A stretch of DNA of 64,000 bases from a virus. This document shows, piece by piece, positions 51,549 to 59,474 of this stretch. Under the pieces are notes generated by a model. That model saw only the letters and a list, made by a program, of their open reading frames with translations. It was not told where the DNA came from and made no database searches. The first letter of the stretch is position 1. Each line of letters begins with the position of its first letter. The position numbers were made by a program, and so were the translations under genes. The stretch covers positions 43,337 through 107,336 of IMG/VR virus record IMGVR_UViG_3300009314_000007; one strand, given 5' to 3'.

Positions 51549-52671
51549 CATCGACATCCCGACCGTCGGACCGGTGATGAAGGACTACGATGTCCAGGAC
51601 GCCTTCGAGTACGACACGGCCTTCAACATGGCCTTTATTGGAGCCGGTGAGGCGGGCGGCCGGATCGTGGAAACATTCTACGGCCTCGGCTACCGGCGAT
51701 TGGCTGCTATCAATGGCGGCGACGAGATCAACCAGTTGCCCGGGGAGATCGCGGCGCTGGATCTGCGTACCGGCGGGGCGGGCAAAGATCCCCAACTCGG
51801 CGCCGCGCAGATTCGAGACCGCGAGGAGGAGATCTTCGAGCTGATGACTCGGGGTTTCGGGAAGAACCCTGACTTCATCCTGGTGTGTGCCGGTTTTGGC
51901 GGCGGTACTGGCGGCGGTGCGGCGCCCAAGCTGATCGACGTGGCTCGCAAGTACATGACGGAGCGGGGGAAAGACCCCGGCAGAGTCGGAGCCATCGTGA
52001 CGCTGCCACATCACGCCGAGGGCTACACACCTTGCCGTAACGCGGTGACGTGTTTCAAGCAGGTTTTTGAGAAGAGACCCTCACCACTTCTGATTATCGA
52101 CAACCTTCGGATTGGGGAGCTAGCACCAGATGCCGAAAAAGGCTGGAGAAAAATCTACCGTTACGCCAACGCGCAAGTTGCCAAGCTCTTCCATCTCTTT
52201 AATCGCTTTGCTGCGACAAGAAGTGAAATCCTTACCTTCGACCGAGCGGACTTCGCTTCTCTCCTTGATTCAGGAATTTGTGTCTTCGGGGCCTCTGCTA
52301 TCGGGACTTACGACAGCCCAGCAGACATTTCTGAAGCAATCCGCGAGCAGTTGGCGGCTACCGTCCTGGCCCAAGTCAGTCTCAAAGAAGGACAGAAAGC
52401 GGGCTGTCTCTTTGTTGGAAGCCCGGAAATTCTTGACTCAGTGCCAGTGGAGTTTTTTGATGGTGGGTTCACGATGCTCACCAGACTACTCCAAGAAAAC
52501 AGCGTTGTGCATCGGGGTGTGTACGAAGGATCTCAGGCCGATTTGCGATGCTACACCATGCTCGCCGGTCTCCCTGCCCCATCCGAGCGTCTCAAAAAAC
52601 TTGCCAGTTCAGGAGGATTAGCGGGCCAAGGAACGGCGGGTTTTCTCGGTGTTGATGACGGAGAACCGTAA
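51448..52671 (+). CDS. Tubulin/FtsZ-family GTPase with basic N-terminal tail
   Basis: 407 residues from ATG 51448. Residues 1-22 hold RKKVIKKKVIRKVAKK, matching the basic tails of three other proteins here. The GTPase domain follows: NMAFIGAGEAGGRIVETF (about 60-77, loop T1), tubulin signature GFGGGTGGGA (about 149-158, loop T4), and TFDRADFASLL (about 268-278), the T7 catalytic loop NxDxxD with Asn changed to Thr and both Asp kept. Forms GTP-dependent filaments that in phages and plasmids move or centre DNA (PhuZ, TubZ). Closer to FtsZ/CetZ-style sequence than to known PhuZ by eye. From about 52130 the DNA is less GC-rich than the first half. Confidence 0.85.
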   Translation: MTEDAPRKKVIKKKVIRKVAKKPQEAPAASPVDDIDIPTVGPVMKDYDVQDAFEYDTAFNMAFIGAGEAGGRIVETFYGLGYRRLAAINGGDEINQLPGEIAALDLRTGGAGKDPQLGAAQIRDREEEIFELMTRGFGKNPDFILVCAGFGGGTGGGAAPKLIDVARKYMTERGKDPGRVGAIVTLPHHAEGYTPCRNAVTCFKQVFEKRPSPLLIIDNLRIGELAPDAEKGWRKIYRYANAQVAKLFHLFNRFAATRSEILTFDRADFASLLDSGICVFGASAIGTYDSPADISEAIREQLAATVLAQVSLKEGQKAGCLFVGSPEILDSVPVEFFDGGFTMLTRLLQENSVVHRGVYEGSQADLRCYTMLAGLPAPSERLKKLASSGGLAGQGTAGFLGVDDGEP

Positions 52672-53252
52672 TGGACTATCTATCCGACGTGCTCGTGGTG
52701 TTCCTGGTGCTGGTTGTCCTGGTGGCAGTGGTTGATGGCGCCTGGCGAGTCATTCGCGGGCTCGCGAGGTTTACCTGGCGCCGGGTCACTACTCGCCGAG
52801 CCGCGCAGGAGTCGGAGCGACTGCTCGTTCGCCCTGCCTTGCGCAGTCTGAGCGAGGCGGAGATCCGGAACGCGAGGCGGGCACTCGATTCTCCTGCGCG
52901 TAGCCCGTGGCGGTTTCCCTACGCGACCATCGAAGTGGAGGGCTGGGATACGGGGTTGCTGGCTCAGCATGTGCATGTGGATCGCGACGAGCGCACCGCG
53001 GCAATTGGGGAGTTGATCGCACCTCTTGCCGTCTGCAATAATTTCATCGCGGCCTTCCAGAACGTCGAGGACCGTTGGCGAGCCCCGTTGGTGACTATCA
53101 CTTGTAGTGGTGAGCGGTTACAGCTCAATCGTTTCCAACTGACTGCGCATGGCGGCTCCGTGCTTTCCGAGGAGATGCAGGTGGTGTTTGCACTGATGGC
53201 TGTTTTCCAGGACGCGGTTGAGTTGGCCGCTGTCGGCAGCGAGGACGAGTAA
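52671..53252 (+). CDS. Membrane-anchored hypothetical protein
   Basis: 193 residues; ATG shares a base with the tubulin stop. One N-terminal membrane segment VLVVFLVLVVLVAVVDGAW (about 7-25) and a basic stop-transfer (FTWRRVTTRRAAQESER), then a soluble domain. Coupling to the tubulin gene makes it a candidate membrane partner of the filament, by context only. Confidence 0.6.
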   Translation: MDYLSDVLVVFLVLVVLVAVVDGAWRVIRGLARFTWRRVTTRRAAQESERLLVRPALRSLSEAEIRNARRALDSPARSPWRFPYATIEVEGWDTGLLAQHVHVDRDERTAAIGELIAPLAVCNNFIAAFQNVEDRWRAPLVTITCSGERLQLNRFQLTAHGGSVLSEEMQVVFALMAVFQDAVELAAVGSEDE

Positions 53253-53280
53253 CAAAAACTCGCAATTGGGAGGAATTGAC

Positions 53281-53781
53281 ATGTCGAACGATCTTTTGAA
53301 TCCGGAAGCGCCCACACCCGCGGGGTTGATGGCGTTCTTTCAGGTGAAGTACCGCACGGCCATGGAGGCCCAGAATAAGGAGTTGCGGGACGAGTGTCCG
53401 CCGGACGAGACTCCTCTTCAGATCGAGGTGGAGTTCGAGATGAACAAACTTCGCATCTTCAGCAACTTCGTTGACGACTATCTGGAAAAGAATCCCCCCT
53501 CGACGGTCCAGGCGATGGATCGAGCTTACGGGATCAAGCTGGTCACCGGGGAGGCCTTTGTGATTGGCGGTGCCACCCCGCAGCCCCGGGGCTCTATGCA
53601 GCCCTCTCGCTCTATGCACGTCACGGGCTCGGTTGCCGAACTCGCTGAGGCTTACGGACAGGGTCAAGGCGGGGATCGGAACCCGATGACCCCCTCGGGA
53701 GCCCCGAAAGGGACCGTGGCTGCTGGTGAGCAGGGTTCGCAAAACCTTGCAGAGCAGCAGGGTTCCACAGCTCTCGATTAG
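53281..53781 (+). CDS. Hypothetical protein
   Basis: 166 residues behind GGGAGGAA. MSNDLLNPEAPTPAGLMAFFQVKY start; helical acidic middle (QIEVEFEMNKLRIFSNFVDDYLEKNPP); Gly/Ser/Gln-rich tail. Not recognised. Confidence 0.65.
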   Translation: MSNDLLNPEAPTPAGLMAFFQVKYRTAMEAQNKELRDECPPDETPLQIEVEFEMNKLRIFSNFVDDYLEKNPPSTVQAMDRAYGIKLVTGEAFVIGGATPQPRGSMQPSRSMHVTGSVAELAEAYGQGQGGDRNPMTPSGAPKGTVAAGEQGSQNLAEQQGSTALD

Positions 53782-53789
53782 TGGGTATC

Positions 53790-53960
53790 ATGGAAACAGA
53801 GACGGATTACCGCGAGTTGATTGAGGAGGCAAAACAACTCGAAGAGATGCTTCGCGAGCAGCTTGTACAACTTGATCGCCTGGAATCGCTTGTAAAGCGA
53901 GTAGAGGCTCAGCAGAAACACAGTGGGAGAGTTCAGCCGAGTGGAGTTACTCAAGCGTAG
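53790..53960 (+). CDS. Small coiled-coil protein
   Basis: 56 residues: METETDYRELIEEAKQLEEM, then LREQLVQLDRLESLVKRVEA, a clear heptad pattern for coiled-coil over most of its length. A GTG at 53781 is an in-frame alternative. Fits the gap between two genes and ends six bases before a hairpin. Confidence 0.55.
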   Translation: METETDYRELIEEAKQLEEMLREQLVQLDRLESLVKRVEAQQKHSGRVQPSGVTQA

Positions 53961-53965
53961 AAGAT

Positions 53966-53995
53966 GAGTCGAGGGTGTGCAACCACCCTCGACTC
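53966..53995 (+). terminator. Hairpin before HNH-type gene
   Basis: GAGTCGAGGGTG (53966-53977), loop TGCAAC, CACCCTCGACTC (53984-53995): twelve perfect pairs followed by GGACACATC. No T-tract. Same layout and following GGACA as the hairpin at 47102. Confidence 0.5.
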
Positions 53996-54027
53996 GGACA
54001 CATCGAAACCTGAACAGGAGGTTCGAC

Positions 54028-54918
54028 ATGAGCACGTATTCTAAGCCAACTCATCCCAGCTTCATAGACTTAACCGGCCGGAAATTTGGTCGGTGGCTTG
54101 TTATTGCTTACGCGGGTACGCAGTGCGGGTGTAGTCGTTGGTTCTGTTGTTGTGATTGCGGGACCAAAAAAGAACTTTACGGGGCCAGCCTGGTTCGAGG
54201 TCAAACAAAGTCCTGCGGGTGCCTGTATCGCGACGCGCTGCGAGATCGGTACACCACACATGGGCTATCTAGCACCCGAGAATATCGAATCTGGTCTCAC
54301 ATGCGGGATCGGTGCAACAACGTACGGAACCACGCTTATTCGAGGTACGGCGGTCGAGGGATCGGCGTTTGCGCTCGCTGGGACTCAGATTTTAGGGATT
54401 TCCTGGCGGACATGGGCAAGGCTCCTACACGTTTTCATACGCTTGATCGTATCGACGGACAGAAAGGTTACGAAAAGCAGAACTGCCGATGGGCTACTCG
54501 CAAAGAGCAGGCCAGGAACCGGGAAAGCAATCGGCTGGTGACCATCGAAGGAGTTACTAGGTGTGTCGCCGAGTGGTTAGAGATTTCGTCAATTGCCCCG
54601 GGGACTGTTCGCAAGAGACTTGCAAGGGGCTGGGAACCTCGACTTGCTTTTACGTTACCTCCTCTACCCCGCGGGAAGAAACACCTTCTGACCGATACAG
54701 ATCGCAAGGAGCGAAAAAACGCTAGGAACCGGCTTTACCGCGCGGTTGCGGCCGGGAGGGTCGAGAAGCCAGCGCATTGTGAGCAGTGCGGCGCGAAAAG
54801 CGGGGTTGAAGCGCATCACCATCGCGGCTATATTGGTCTCGCAGCCTTGGATGTGCAGTGGCTCTGCACTTCTTGCCACGGAACGGCAGATCTGGCGGTT
54901 CCTCTAATCTCCCAATAA
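54028..54918 (+). CDS. AP2/HNH-type endonuclease (homing), paralogue 2
   Basis: 296 residues behind CAGGAGG. Same domain order as the protein at 47162: CCCDCGTKK...KSCGCLYRD, SREYRIWSHMRDRCNN...SRYGGRGI, TLDRIDGQKGYEKQNCRWAT, and C-terminal CEQCGAKSGVEAHHHRGY...WLCTSCH. Shared openings (YSKPT...FIDL) show common ancestry. Stop codon lies within dispersed palindrome copy 6. Confidence 0.8.
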   Translation: MSTYSKPTHPSFIDLTGRKFGRWLVIAYAGTQCGCSRWFCCCDCGTKKELYGASLVRGQTKSCGCLYRDALRDRYTTHGLSSTREYRIWSHMRDRCNNVRNHAYSRYGGRGIGVCARWDSDFRDFLADMGKAPTRFHTLDRIDGQKGYEKQNCRWATRKEQARNRESNRLVTIEGVTRCVAEWLEISSIAPGTVRKRLARGWEPRLAFTLPPLPRGKKHLLTDTDRKERKNARNRLYRAVAAGRVEKPAHCEQCGAKSGVEAHHHRGYIGLAALDVQWLCTSCHGTADLAVPLISQ

Positions 54919-54927
54919 CGTTATTGG
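54912..54927. repeat. Dispersed palindrome, copy 6
   Basis: Perfect 16-bp palindrome CCAATAACGTTATTGG; its CAA-TAA is the final codon and stop of the gene at 54028, as in copy 5. Eighteen bases before the next start. Confidence 0.8.
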
Positions 54928-54944
54928 TTTCATCTTGGAGGTGA

Positions 54945-55745
54945 ATGATGCGATTCTTCAAATGGATTCTAGGTTTGCTCCCGGCACTTTGGCACGCGAT
55001 GTTCTGGCCCGAATATGCGGACGACGGTTTGGGGAGCAGCGGCGGGGATTCGGCTGCCGCTTCCCAGCAGTTCGATCTCGCTCGCGACATTGCGGAGCGG
55101 CTGTTACGGGCGGATTACTGTGCTCGCCGAAAAGAGCTATCGGAACTCCGGAGCCGCGACGAGGTGTTGTACGCACTGGTGAAGCACCACATCCAGCAGC
55201 TGCAAGACCGGGGTGGCGGTCGAGGCGGGCAGGAGCAACCGGGGGATGCCGAGCAGTGCAAGGAGCTTCACCGCGTAATGCAGCAGGCCATCAACGGCGA
55301 TTCACCAGTCCCGGACGGCGGTGCTCTCACTATCCCGCTCGATATTCTTCCAGCCTCCCACGTGGTTGGAGGCGGGGCGATGTACAAGGACGAGGAGGGC
55401 AAGCCGTTGCCCTTAGAACCACGTGTTGTGGTCATGCCGGGACAGCCGGTGCCCGCGGTGGCGGTTCGACAGATCGCTCCCGATATGAAGATTGTCTCGG
55501 CGACTGCCTCGGCCCGCAGGAAAGACAACAGCAAGTTCCCCGAGTTCCTGCGAAAGGTCCATTCCGAGGTGATGGTCACTCCTGAAGGGCAACGAGCCAA
55601 AGCCCGTGAGCAGGTCGAACTCGACTTCCAAGTGGCGAAAGCTGAGCAGGGCGAAGCAGTTGAAGTGCCCGACCGGCATCGCCGCGCAATACCCATAGAC
55701 AGTCACCCGGTCGCTCCAGACAAATCCAAATCGGAGAACCCATGA
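54945..55745 (+). CDS. Hypothetical protein with hydrophobic N-terminus
   Basis: 266 residues, GGAGGTG upstream; ATG 54945 or 54948. MMRFFKWILGLLPALWHAMFW may be a membrane anchor or amphipathic helix. Then helical, Gln/Arg-rich, and a long low-complexity C-terminus with PVPAVAVRQIAPDMKI. Not recognised. Confidence 0.6.
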   Translation: MMRFFKWILGLLPALWHAMFWPEYADDGLGSSGGDSAAASQQFDLARDIAERLLRADYCARRKELSELRSRDEVLYALVKHHIQQLQDRGGGRGGQEQPGDAEQCKELHRVMQQAINGDSPVPDGGALTIPLDILPASHVVGGGAMYKDEEGKPLPLEPRVVVMPGQPVPAVAVRQIAPDMKIVSATASARRKDNSKFPEFLRKVHSEVMVTPEGQRAKAREQVELDFQVAKAEQGEAVEVPDRHRRAIPIDSHPVAPDKSKSENP

Positions 55746-56401
55746 ACGCATTCGACGAAGCAGATCCGGTCGACCCGCAAACAGACCCGGATGGTTCCAG
55801 TGTCCAGCAACGCCTCGTTACACTCCAAAAGCACCTCTTCCGCCTCATGGCGGAGGACAAGGGACTGGACACGGAGGAGATGGCGAAGTGTCGCATCCGC
55901 GACTACATTATCTGGTGCAACGAGCACAAGGACCAATGGTGCGAGGGGCAGATCAAGTACGAGACCGCTGCGGGCTTGAAGCTGCATATCACCGATGTCG
56001 AGGGGTTGGAGGAGATCTTCAGCGACCCGTACGACGCCGTGGGACTGTGCATGGCCAACTGGTACATGCTCAGCTTGTCCGGCCGTACGCCGCCGGAACA
56101 CGTTCCCAGCTTCACTCACCTCGCCGTTACCATGGGCTTCAACGCCGGGGACGGGGGCAAGGAGAAGGCTTTCCAGATCTCGATCCCGTGCAAGTTCCAG
56201 CCGGGGGCAGCCATGACGGACGGCTTCATCGCCTCGCTGCTGCTCGACCAGATGCGATCTGCGGCGCAGACCATTGCCACCATGGGCATCGACGTGATCT
56301 ACGAGAAGTATGCTCAGGACGTAAGTGACAAGCAGGGCAAGGTGCTTCGGCAGTCCGTTGATCCCGCGGACCGAAACCCGGAGATACGTGACGGACTATG
56401 A
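55742..56401 (+). CDS. Hypothetical protein
   Basis: 219 residues, ATGA overlap at its start. MNAFDEADPVDPQTDPDGSS, helical (LQKHLFRLMAEDKGLDTEEMAKCRIRDYII), then strands (AFQISIPCKF). No family recognised. ATGA overlap with the next gene. Confidence 0.65.
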   Translation: MNAFDEADPVDPQTDPDGSSVQQRLVTLQKHLFRLMAEDKGLDTEEMAKCRIRDYIIWCNEHKDQWCEGQIKYETAAGLKLHITDVEGLEEIFSDPYDAVGLCMANWYMLSLSGRTPPEHVPSFTHLAVTMGFNAGDGGKEKAFQISIPCKFQPGAAMTDGFIASLLLDQMRSAAQTIATMGIDVIYEKYAQDVSDKQGKVLRQSVDPADRNPEIRDGL

Positions 56402-56742
56402 GTCGAATACCTCCGAGAAGTATCCCCTGCACGAAGTGCGGGGAGTGTTGTCGTCATGGCGGCGAGTGCATCTTTCGCAACTGGGCGGAGGGCAACGAAG
56501 GTGTGCCCATCAAGTTCAAGGGCAAGTGCCAGTTCCTCCAGGAAGACAGCTTGTGTTCGCAGCTCAGTAAGGCTTTCGCGGAGCACCCGAAGAGCCTGAA
56601 GAGGTTCGTTGACGGTCGTTGTGACTGGCCAGCGCAGTTCGTGCATCACTATGCTCTCAACGTGTTCGAGAAGATCATACTGCCCAACAAGGAAGAGGGC
56701 GAGGACGACATATTCCTATCCCCGGAGAATACAGATGACTGA
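56398..56742 (+). CDS. Short YkgJ-like CxxCC metal-binding protein
   Basis: 114 residues. SIPCTKCGECCRHGGECIF (about 8-26) gives CxxCGxCC, followed by CQFLQ, CSQL and CDWP, the Cys set of YkgJ-type zinc/iron-chelating proteins. Related in pattern to the protein at 33835. Family role unknown. Confidence 0.7.
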   Translation: MSRIPPRSIPCTKCGECCRHGGECIFRNWAEGNEGVPIKFKGKCQFLQEDSLCSQLSKAFAEHPKSLKRFVDGRCDWPAQFVHHYALNVFEKIILPNKEEGEDDIFLSPENTDD

Positions 56743-57493
56743 AGACCAAGCCAGGCGAGAAGAACGAGCCCGGCAGTGCGAGGAGGGGAAGCAGAAGTTC
56801 CTTGCCATGGTGAAGCAGCGCCCCGATACCGAGTACGGCGTTCGCAACTTGCCGCCGTGTCCGCACTGCGGAGTTGATTGGTCAGACGAACAGAAGATGG
56901 ATCTGTGCGAGACGCTGCTCGGCTCGATAAGCATCGACACCGAGAAGCACCCCGAGCAGGACCCCAACCACAAGTGGCGATACGTGGAGTGCAGGGAGTG
57001 TCACGAACACTACACTATCGAGAGCAAGTACGCCAACGTCTGGGTCACCATAGGCCTGGAAACCCCGATCAGGGCTCATTTGGATAATGAGCCACCGAAG
57101 GAGCGCCTTGTGGTGCGGGGCCTGCCGTCCTGCTACGAAAGCTACGTTTACGACTGCGCTTTGTGCCACGGTGGGCACGTTCGACGGGAGTATTACAAGC
57201 TGCATGAGGACGTGCCCCTGCACGCCCCGAATGACAAGTACCGGATGCTGACCACTATACCCGCCAAGGGCGGCAAGCAGTATCGAGCGACCTGGGTCTG
57301 CGACAAGTGCAACGCCCGGATCATCACGCCCGAGTTCGATCATTATTTTACCTGTCCGCCGCCCCCGGACCTGTCCCCGGAGGAGAAAGAGTACGCTCGC
57401 AAGGTGGCCGAGGCATTTCGGCAAGGAACCATCTTCACAACCACGGGCCCAGCGATTGGGGACCTGAAAGGGTTGGCGAGGGCAAAATTCTAA
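56735..57493 (+). CDS. Hypothetical multi-zinc-ribbon protein
   Basis: 252 residues from ATG 56735, overlapping the previous gene by 8 bases. Four Cys pairs in order: CPHC (about 42), CREC (about 88), CALC (about 147), CDKC (about 190), with His nearby, suggesting two zinc ribbons. Possibly nucleic-acid or protein binding. Confidence 0.65.
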   Translation: MTEDQARREERARQCEEGKQKFLAMVKQRPDTEYGVRNLPPCPHCGVDWSDEQKMDLCETLLGSISIDTEKHPEQDPNHKWRYVECRECHEHYTIESKYANVWVTIGLETPIRAHLDNEPPKERLVVRGLPSCYESYVYDCALCHGGHVRREYYKLHEDVPLHAPNDKYRMLTTIPAKGGKQYRATWVCDKCNARIITPEFDHYFTCPPPPDLSPEEKEYARKVAEAFRQGTIFTTTGPAIGDLKGLARAKF

Positions 57494-57507
57494 CAAGGAG
57501 GGTAGCC

Positions 57508-58137
57508 ATGATCGTCGTAAGGATTATCACGATTCTGTGTGTGCTGCTGGCCGGTCAGGTCTACGGGCAGCGGTGGTGTTCCAGTCCCAATTGTTCCATG
57601 TGCAACCGACTGGAGGTCGAATACAACGCTCGTGTCGCGGAGGCTCGGGCCGCCGAGCCGTCGAGGGTCGCACCGGTCGTCGAGTCCCCGGAGTTCGATC
57701 CGACTCCGCAGAGAGTGGTCGAGGCCATGCTCGGCGTGGCCGCCCCGGCCAAGGGCGAGGTGTTGTACGACCTGGGCTGCGGGGACGGGCGAGTCCTGAC
57801 CGCTGCCGTGCAGGAGTTCGGTTGCAAAGCTGTGGGTATCGAGATCGACCCGCGTATTGCCGAAATTGCCCGAGAGAACGTCGAAAAGCTGGAATTGAAG
57901 GGCATTCGGATCGTGGAGGGCGACGTTCGCAAGTTCAAGTTGACCGAGGCCGATGTGATCTTCATCTACCAGTTGCCCGAGCTGGTAGCGGAGCTGACGG
58001 ACGCGATGGTCGAGTCCCCGAGAGTGGTCGTATCGTACAACCACCCACTCCCCGGCGTGTCCAACGAGGAGTACGAAGTGGACGGGGAGCACAAGTTCTA
58101 TGTCTGGCGTCGGCCACTGTCAGCCGCTTGGTGGTGA
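57508..58137 (+). CDS. Class I SAM-dependent methyltransferase with signal peptide
   Basis: 209 residues from ATG 57508 behind AAGGAGG. Residues 1-20 (MIVVRIITILCVLLAGQVYG) form a typical Sec signal peptide with a small-residue cleavage site. After a short Cys-rich part (CSSPNCSMC) comes the Rossmann methyltransferase: motif I LYDLGCGDGR (about 84-93), GIEIDPR (acidic loop, about 110), EGDVRKF (about 133) and VIFIYQLP (about 150). An exported SAM methyltransferase is unusual in a phage; probably acquired from a host gene. Confidence 0.75.
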   Translation: MIVVRIITILCVLLAGQVYGQRWCSSPNCSMCNRLEVEYNARVAEARAAEPSRVAPVVESPEFDPTPQRVVEAMLGVAAPAKGEVLYDLGCGDGRVLTAAVQEFGCKAVGIEIDPRIAEIARENVEKLELKGIRIVEGDVRKFKLTEADVIFIYQLPELVAELTDAMVESPRVVVSYNHPLPGVSNEEYEVDGEHKFYVWRRPLSAAWW

Positions 58138-58143
58138 CCTCTC

Positions 58144-58602
58144 ATGCAGATCTTCCGGCCGAAAAAAATATCCAAAATAGGCGTGTTGAGGGCTTTCCTT
58201 TTGCCTGTTTTTTGTGAACAATGCAGGTGGAAGGGGCGTAGGACCGCTAAGTTCGGAGTGAACCTTCGACGGGAATTCACGGTCAAACACGCACTTAGCT
58301 ACGCAGCGGGCAAGCGGGATCGGTTCCCTTGTCGCCACTGCGGTGGACCCATTATCTACACTTGGCCGAAGATGAGAGATCCCAAACAACATCCCGAATG
58401 TGGCGATGCACTCCTCCGGAACGTACCCGGCAAGCAGGAGACGCGCCACGTCCTCGACCACACCCTGGGTGGCGATGTCATCTACAGTGTCGGACGCCCG
58501 CCGACGTATCACTCCAACCGCTTCCACTGCACCCGGGAGGAGTGGATCGAGTGGGCGGAGGACGCCGTGGTGGTCAAATTAGCCGAAGGAGTCCCTGCGT
58601 GA
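58144..58602 (+). CDS. Hypothetical protein with CxxC
   Basis: 152 residues. MQIFRPKKISKIGVLRAFLL start; CEQC (about 24-27) and CRHCGG (about 63-68) may form one zinc site. DNA here is richer in A/T than its neighbours. No clear ribosome site, so the start is uncertain; a later start is possible. Confidence 0.45.
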   Translation: MQIFRPKKISKIGVLRAFLLPVFCEQCRWKGRRTAKFGVNLRREFTVKHALSYAAGKRDRFPCRHCGGPIIYTWPKMRDPKQHPECGDALLRNVPGKQETRHVLDHTLGGDVIYSVGRPPTYHSNRFHCTREEWIEWAEDAVVVKLAEGVPA

Positions 58603-59132
58603 GCGAGTCCCAGTCTGTCACACCCAATGGCATGGACGCCGCCCCGCAGCAATCCCCCGGAGCTGATAGTGCCCCGGGTACGCTTCGACCCGACTTATCC
58701 CAGGACCGCGTTGTGGCCCTTGTGGGTCTAACCATTCTCAGTTGTAAGCACGATGCGAGCAGGCTGCTTCGGCCGGAGCCGCAAGTGGTGCGAGTGCTGC
58801 CCGAGCCCCCCGATCCCTCTGATCCCAACCCGCGGCCCGAGCCTTGCGAAACGTTCGAGCTTACCGTGCCCGTTCCGACCTTTGGCACCGCGGATCAGAT
58901 TGTCGAGGCGTTCCGTGCCGGACTCCAGCATGCCTTGAAGACCCATTTCGGGCTTGCTGAGGACCTGCATCCGCTCGCCGCCGATCCCACATCCACCCGG
59001 GAGTGGGAGGGACTGGCGGACATCTGTGATGCCGGAGACTACCTCGTTGACGGCGAGATGTCCGCCGAGCAGCCGGGAGGGGCTCACGTGCTTAGTTGGG
59101 AGATCGACCCCAACAAGCCGCCGCGGCCTTGA
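58599..59132 (+). CDS. Hypothetical Pro-rich protein
   Basis: 177 residues from GTG 58599 overlapping the previous TGA. N-terminal 80 residues Pro/Ser-rich; C-terminal half helical and acidic (FGTADQIVEAFRAGLQHALKTHFG). Not recognised. Confidence 0.55.
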   Translation: MSESQSVTPNGMDAAPQQSPGADSAPGTLRPDLSQDRVVALVGLTILSCKHDASRLLRPEPQVVRVLPEPPDPSDPNPRPEPCETFELTVPVPTFGTADQIVEAFRAGLQHALKTHFGLAEDLHPLAADPTSTREWEGLADICDAGDYLVDGEMSAEQPGGAHVLSWEIDPNKPPRP

Positions 59133-59157
59133 CACATCAAGGGGAGTGGGAGAAGAC

Positions 59158-59349
59158 ATGCTGAAGATCTGGTGCCACAACCACAAAGAGATCACCGAGG
59201 CCGGGAAGCCGGTGCTGGTCTGCCTGGGCCACATGGCCGAGGCCCGAGTGCTGAACTGTCCCCACGATAGCTACAAGGCCTCCCAGAGCTGCCGGTACCC
59301 GTGCATGGACGCTGCCGAGATCGCCCCCAACAAGCGGGGGCGGACTTGA
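59158..59349 (+). CDS. Small Cys-rich protein
   Basis: 63 residues behind GGGAGTGGGAG. MLKIWCHNHKEITEAGKPVLVCLGH then NCPHDSYKASQSCRYPC: six Cys and four His, compatible with one or two zinc sites. Not recognised. Confidence 0.6.
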   Translation: MLKIWCHNHKEITEAGKPVLVCLGHMAEARVLNCPHDSYKASQSCRYPCMDAAEIAPNKRGRT

Positions 59350-59474
59350 CCGCCGCCCCGACATTTATTGCGCCTTGTCGCTCTTGACACATCCCCGCTT
59401 CATCTGCCACCCTGGATATTAGCCTTGAGGAGCACCTGGGTTCCACAAGGATCTCAGTTCCAGGAGCATCAGGG

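Noticed and set aside
59384-59420. TTGACA followed by GATATT as a promoter
   Set aside because: The spacer is 25 bases, too long for a sigma70-type promoter, and no -10-like hexamer lies at 16-18 bases.
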